From Flammeovirgaceae bacterium (GTDB lineage: Bacteria > Bacteroidota > Bacteroidia > Cytophagales > Cyclobacteriaceae), in contig QIEB01000197.1 in assembly GCA_003229495.1 (NCBI GenBank), positions 1 to 18,997 on the forward strand: DNA of 18,997 nucleotides, given 5' to 3'. Shown one piece after another: positions 17,304-18,997 of the stretch (its first letter is position 1; the number at the start of each line of letters is the position of its first letter). Position numbers and translations under genes: made by a program. The notes below the pieces were generated by a model that saw only the letters and a program-made list of their open reading frames with translations, searched no databases and was not told the DNA's origin.

Positions 17304-17499
17304 TGATTTTCTTAATGTATTTGCTCCGGTGATACAGTAATATTTCCCATGGTATACCCTCCGTCTTCATTTACCCATTCAAAGTGAAATACGGAGCATC
17401 AGTGTTGGACCTCGAAAAGTAGTACGGCGAGGCTTATTATCACACAGGTTATAAAGATTACGGTGATTGCGGTTCTGATCATGGGTAGCTTTAATACAA
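17304..17499. other. Intergenic gap before the Asp-box pair
   Basis: 196 bases with no long gene. On the minus strand it contains the candidate mini-ORF listed separately and a CCTCG/CGAGG inverted repeat (about 17410-17432) with a 13-base loop and no following T run, so not a convincing terminator. Confidence 0.4.
17399..17482 (-). CDS. Possible 27-aa single-span membrane mini-protein
   Basis: An ATG-TGA frame of 27 codons begins MIRTAITVIFITCVIISLAV and ends LLFEVQH. After a short basic start it is almost entirely hydrophobic, as expected for one transmembrane helix. It lies 17 bases downstream of the CRTAC1 stop, in the same direction, so it would be on the same transcript. The same frame stays open after the TGA for 28 more codons (to TAA at 17312), reading through polar residues such as FEWVNEDGGYTMGN, so a TGA mutation in a longer ~56-residue gene is an alternative. 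No homologue is recognised. Short hydrophobic frames do arise by chance. Confidence 0.3.
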   Translation of the reverse strand: MIRTAITVIFITCVIISLAVLLFEVQH

Positions 17500-18997
17500 T
17501 CAGTTATTTATGAACAGAGTTACCCAACCACTATTTACCCCGGCAATTATTCCTTTTTTGACAGTAGATCCTGTGCCCAGCCGAATGGCTTGGAGTTTTT
17601 TTACGTCGCCAAGTATATACAACCCGGAATTATATCCACGGACTGGCGTGAATCCACCCATACCGTCCCCTTTTAAAAACAGTCCTTGTCCAGCATCATT
17701 GCGTGGAGTCTCCACTTCAGAGCCATAAAGGTTTCCAGCAAGAACAATATCCATTAACCCATCATAGTCAAAATCATCATAGATTATTCCAAACACCGCT
17801 GAAACTTGTGCGAATTTTGGTAAAGCCTTTAGTTCAAAACCATCGCCGGTATTCAGAAGTATACTGCTGGCAAATGTTTTGGCTTCTAATAGCTCGGAAT
17901 CATTCAATAAATTGGGGCCATACACATCCTCCACGGTAGCCAAGCCAAAGGAATTGTAATCTTTGAATTTGTCTTTTAGTCCCGGAAGTTGTTGTGTTGA
18001 ACACTGCTTTCCACGCAATGGATACAGAGTATCATTCTCATAATAACTTAGTACAATGTCCAGGTTACCATTGTTATCAAAATCTTTTGAAAACAGCCTG
18101 AAAGGTGCGCCAGGGTTTGCCTGATATTTATAGTTTTGACCCAAATTTCCAGCAATGTAATCCACCCTACCATCCTTGTTCACATCAGCTTCGGCTATAC
18201 TAAACCACCAACCATCGCTGTTACTCAAAGTGGAATCACCTGTCAATTTTTCAAGATTTCCGTCGAAGTTCTTAAAAACTGTAATGGGCATCCATTCACC
18301 TACCACAATCAAATCTTTTAGGTCATCTCCGTCAAAATCCGACCAAATGGCATCGGTAACCATGCCGATATACTCCAAATCTTTGGCATGATCTACTATT
18401 ATATTTTTAAACTTCCCATTGGAATTTTCCAGCAAATAACTACGGCCGGGTCTTGGATATTGACCAGGCACCAGCCTACCCCCAACGAATAAGTCCATAT
18501 CTCCATCTTCATCAAAATCATGAGCACGTACTACTCCGCCGCTAGATCCGATCTCAGGCAAAACATTAAGTGCCTTGGTAAAATAACCCTTGCCATTGTT
18601 GAGGTACAATCTGTCTTGATAATAGGTGTCTCCCGGGGGCAACTCATTGCCGCCACTTACAACGTATAAATCCAGGTCCCCGTCCAGGTCCGCATCGAAA
18701 AACAGTGCATCCGTATCCGTATCTTCTTGTGCCTTGTCTAATGATATGCCCTTTTGCTTCGATTTTGAAAAAGACTGATCTGCATTTTGGACATATACCG
18801 TCCCGTCAAAACCAGCAGCTCCTCCAATAAAGAAATCATCTAATCCATCATTGTTTATGTCACCAACTGTAAGGGCCGGCCCAAAGGTGGACATTTTATG
18901 AGGCAGCAGCACTTCCCGGTTAAAGTCGTCATAATAATTTTCGACGTGTTTGTGTTCTAGCTTATACGCATGGGTTACATCGGAAAAAAGTAAAGGA
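17500..18997 (-). CDS. CRTAC1-family VCBS/FG-GAP repeat protein, C-terminal part, partial at right edge
   Basis: The frame is open to the right edge: it continues upstream of the GTG at 18912 through residues reading LFSDVTHAYKLEHKHVENYY, so the true start is outside the window. The visible ~498 residues are one FG-GAP/VCBS propeller. Seven calcium-loop motifs of the D-x-[ND]-x-D-G-x-x-D type are visible: GDINNDGLDD, DADLDGDLD, DFDEDGDMD, DFDGDDLKD, DVNKDGRVD, DFDNNGNLD and DFDYDGLMD. The sequence order FSDVT...LLPHKMSTFGPALTVGDIN matches the C-terminal repeat of long (~1,100-residue) CRTAC1-like secreted proteins of Bacteroidota, which often sit beside SusC/SusD-type uptake genes. No ASPIC/UnbV segment is present in this half. 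Likely role: outer-surface calcium-dependent adhesion or glycan binding (inference). It is the first visible gene of the minus-strand series. Confidence 0.85.
   Translation of the reverse strand, partial: PLLFSDVTHAYKLEHKHVENYYDDFNREVLLPHKMSTFGPALTVGDINNDGLDDFFIGGAAGFDGTVYVQNADQSFSKSKQKGISLDKAQEDTDTDALFFDADLDGDLDLYVVSGGNELPPGDTYYQDRLYLNNGKGYFTKALNVLPEIGSSGGVVRAHDFDEDGDMDLFVGGRLVPGQYPRPGRSYLLENSNGKFKNIIVDHAKDLEYIGMVTDAIWSDFDGDDLKDLIVVGEWMPITVFKNFDGNLEKLTGDSTLSNSDGWWFSIAEADVNKDGRVDYIAGNLGQNYKYQANPGAPFRLFSKDFDNNGNLDIVLSYYENDTLYPLRGKQCSTQQLPGLKDKFKDYNSFGLATVEDVYGPNLLNDSELLEAKTFASSILLNTGDGFELKALPKFAQVSAVFGIIYDDFDYDGLMDIVLAGNLYGSEVETPRNDAGQGLFLKGDGMGGFTPVRGYNSGLYILGDVKKLQAIRLGTGSTVKKGIIAGVNSGWVTLFINN

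Noticed and set aside
17410..17432. CCTCG/CGAGG inverted repeat as a terminator after the CRTAC1 gene
   Set aside because: The stem is only five pairs with a 13-base loop and no T run follows on either strand.

Overview
The window looks like chromosomal DNA of a Bacteroidota bacterium, probably a free-living, polysaccharide-degrading one (Cytophagales-like, perhaps marine). The basis is family content and style: at least six predicted lipoproteins or otherwise exported proteins, a DUF4091 glycoside-hydrolase-type protein, CRTAC1/VCBS and Asp-box propeller proteins, an ORF6N gene typical of this phylum, moderate-to-low GC, and few convincing Shine-Dalgarno sequences. Genus cannot be assigned from the sequence alone. 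No RNA gene, CRISPR array, transposase or integrase was seen.

Left part (1-2266, + strand): the C-terminal end of a DUF4091 protein, then, 9 bases on, a secreted protein with an Fn3-like domain and a right-handed beta-helix. They look like a two-gene polysaccharide-processing unit that starts outside the window. Positions 2457-3453 hold two small divergent genes: a SnoaL/NTF2-like protein (-) and an ORF6N-domain protein (+). The ORF6N gene has lost its normal 3' end and runs antisense into the next gene.

Middle part (3311-7872): a minus-strand pair encodes a lipoprotein PQQ-dependent dehydrogenase with a built-in cytochrome c domain and a Tat-exported TIM-barrel sugar isomerase/epimerase-like protein. 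A divergent lipoprotein amidohydrolase (+) faces them across a 91-bp promoter region.

Right part (7895-18997, all minus strand, transcribed right to left): the C-terminal half of a CRTAC1/VCBS-repeat protein cut by the window edge; a 196-bp gap with a possible 27-aa membrane mini-protein; two large paralogous Asp-box beta-propeller lipoproteins whose genes overlap by ATGA; an aryl-sulfate sulfotransferase-like lipoprotein; a YtcJ-like amidohydrolase broken by a frameshift; and a transglutaminase-like lipoprotein.

Taken together, the window is an accessory 'surface lipoprotein' region for extracellular or periplasmic processing of complex carbohydrate and possibly sulfated or aromatic substrates. 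Joint action of these genes is inferred from shared export signals and gene order only. The most interesting items are the coupled pair of 12-Asp-box propellers of unknown substrate, the truncated ORF6N gene, the frameshifted amidohydrolase, and a few short coding-like stretches in gaps. No clearly new defence or mobile system was found.
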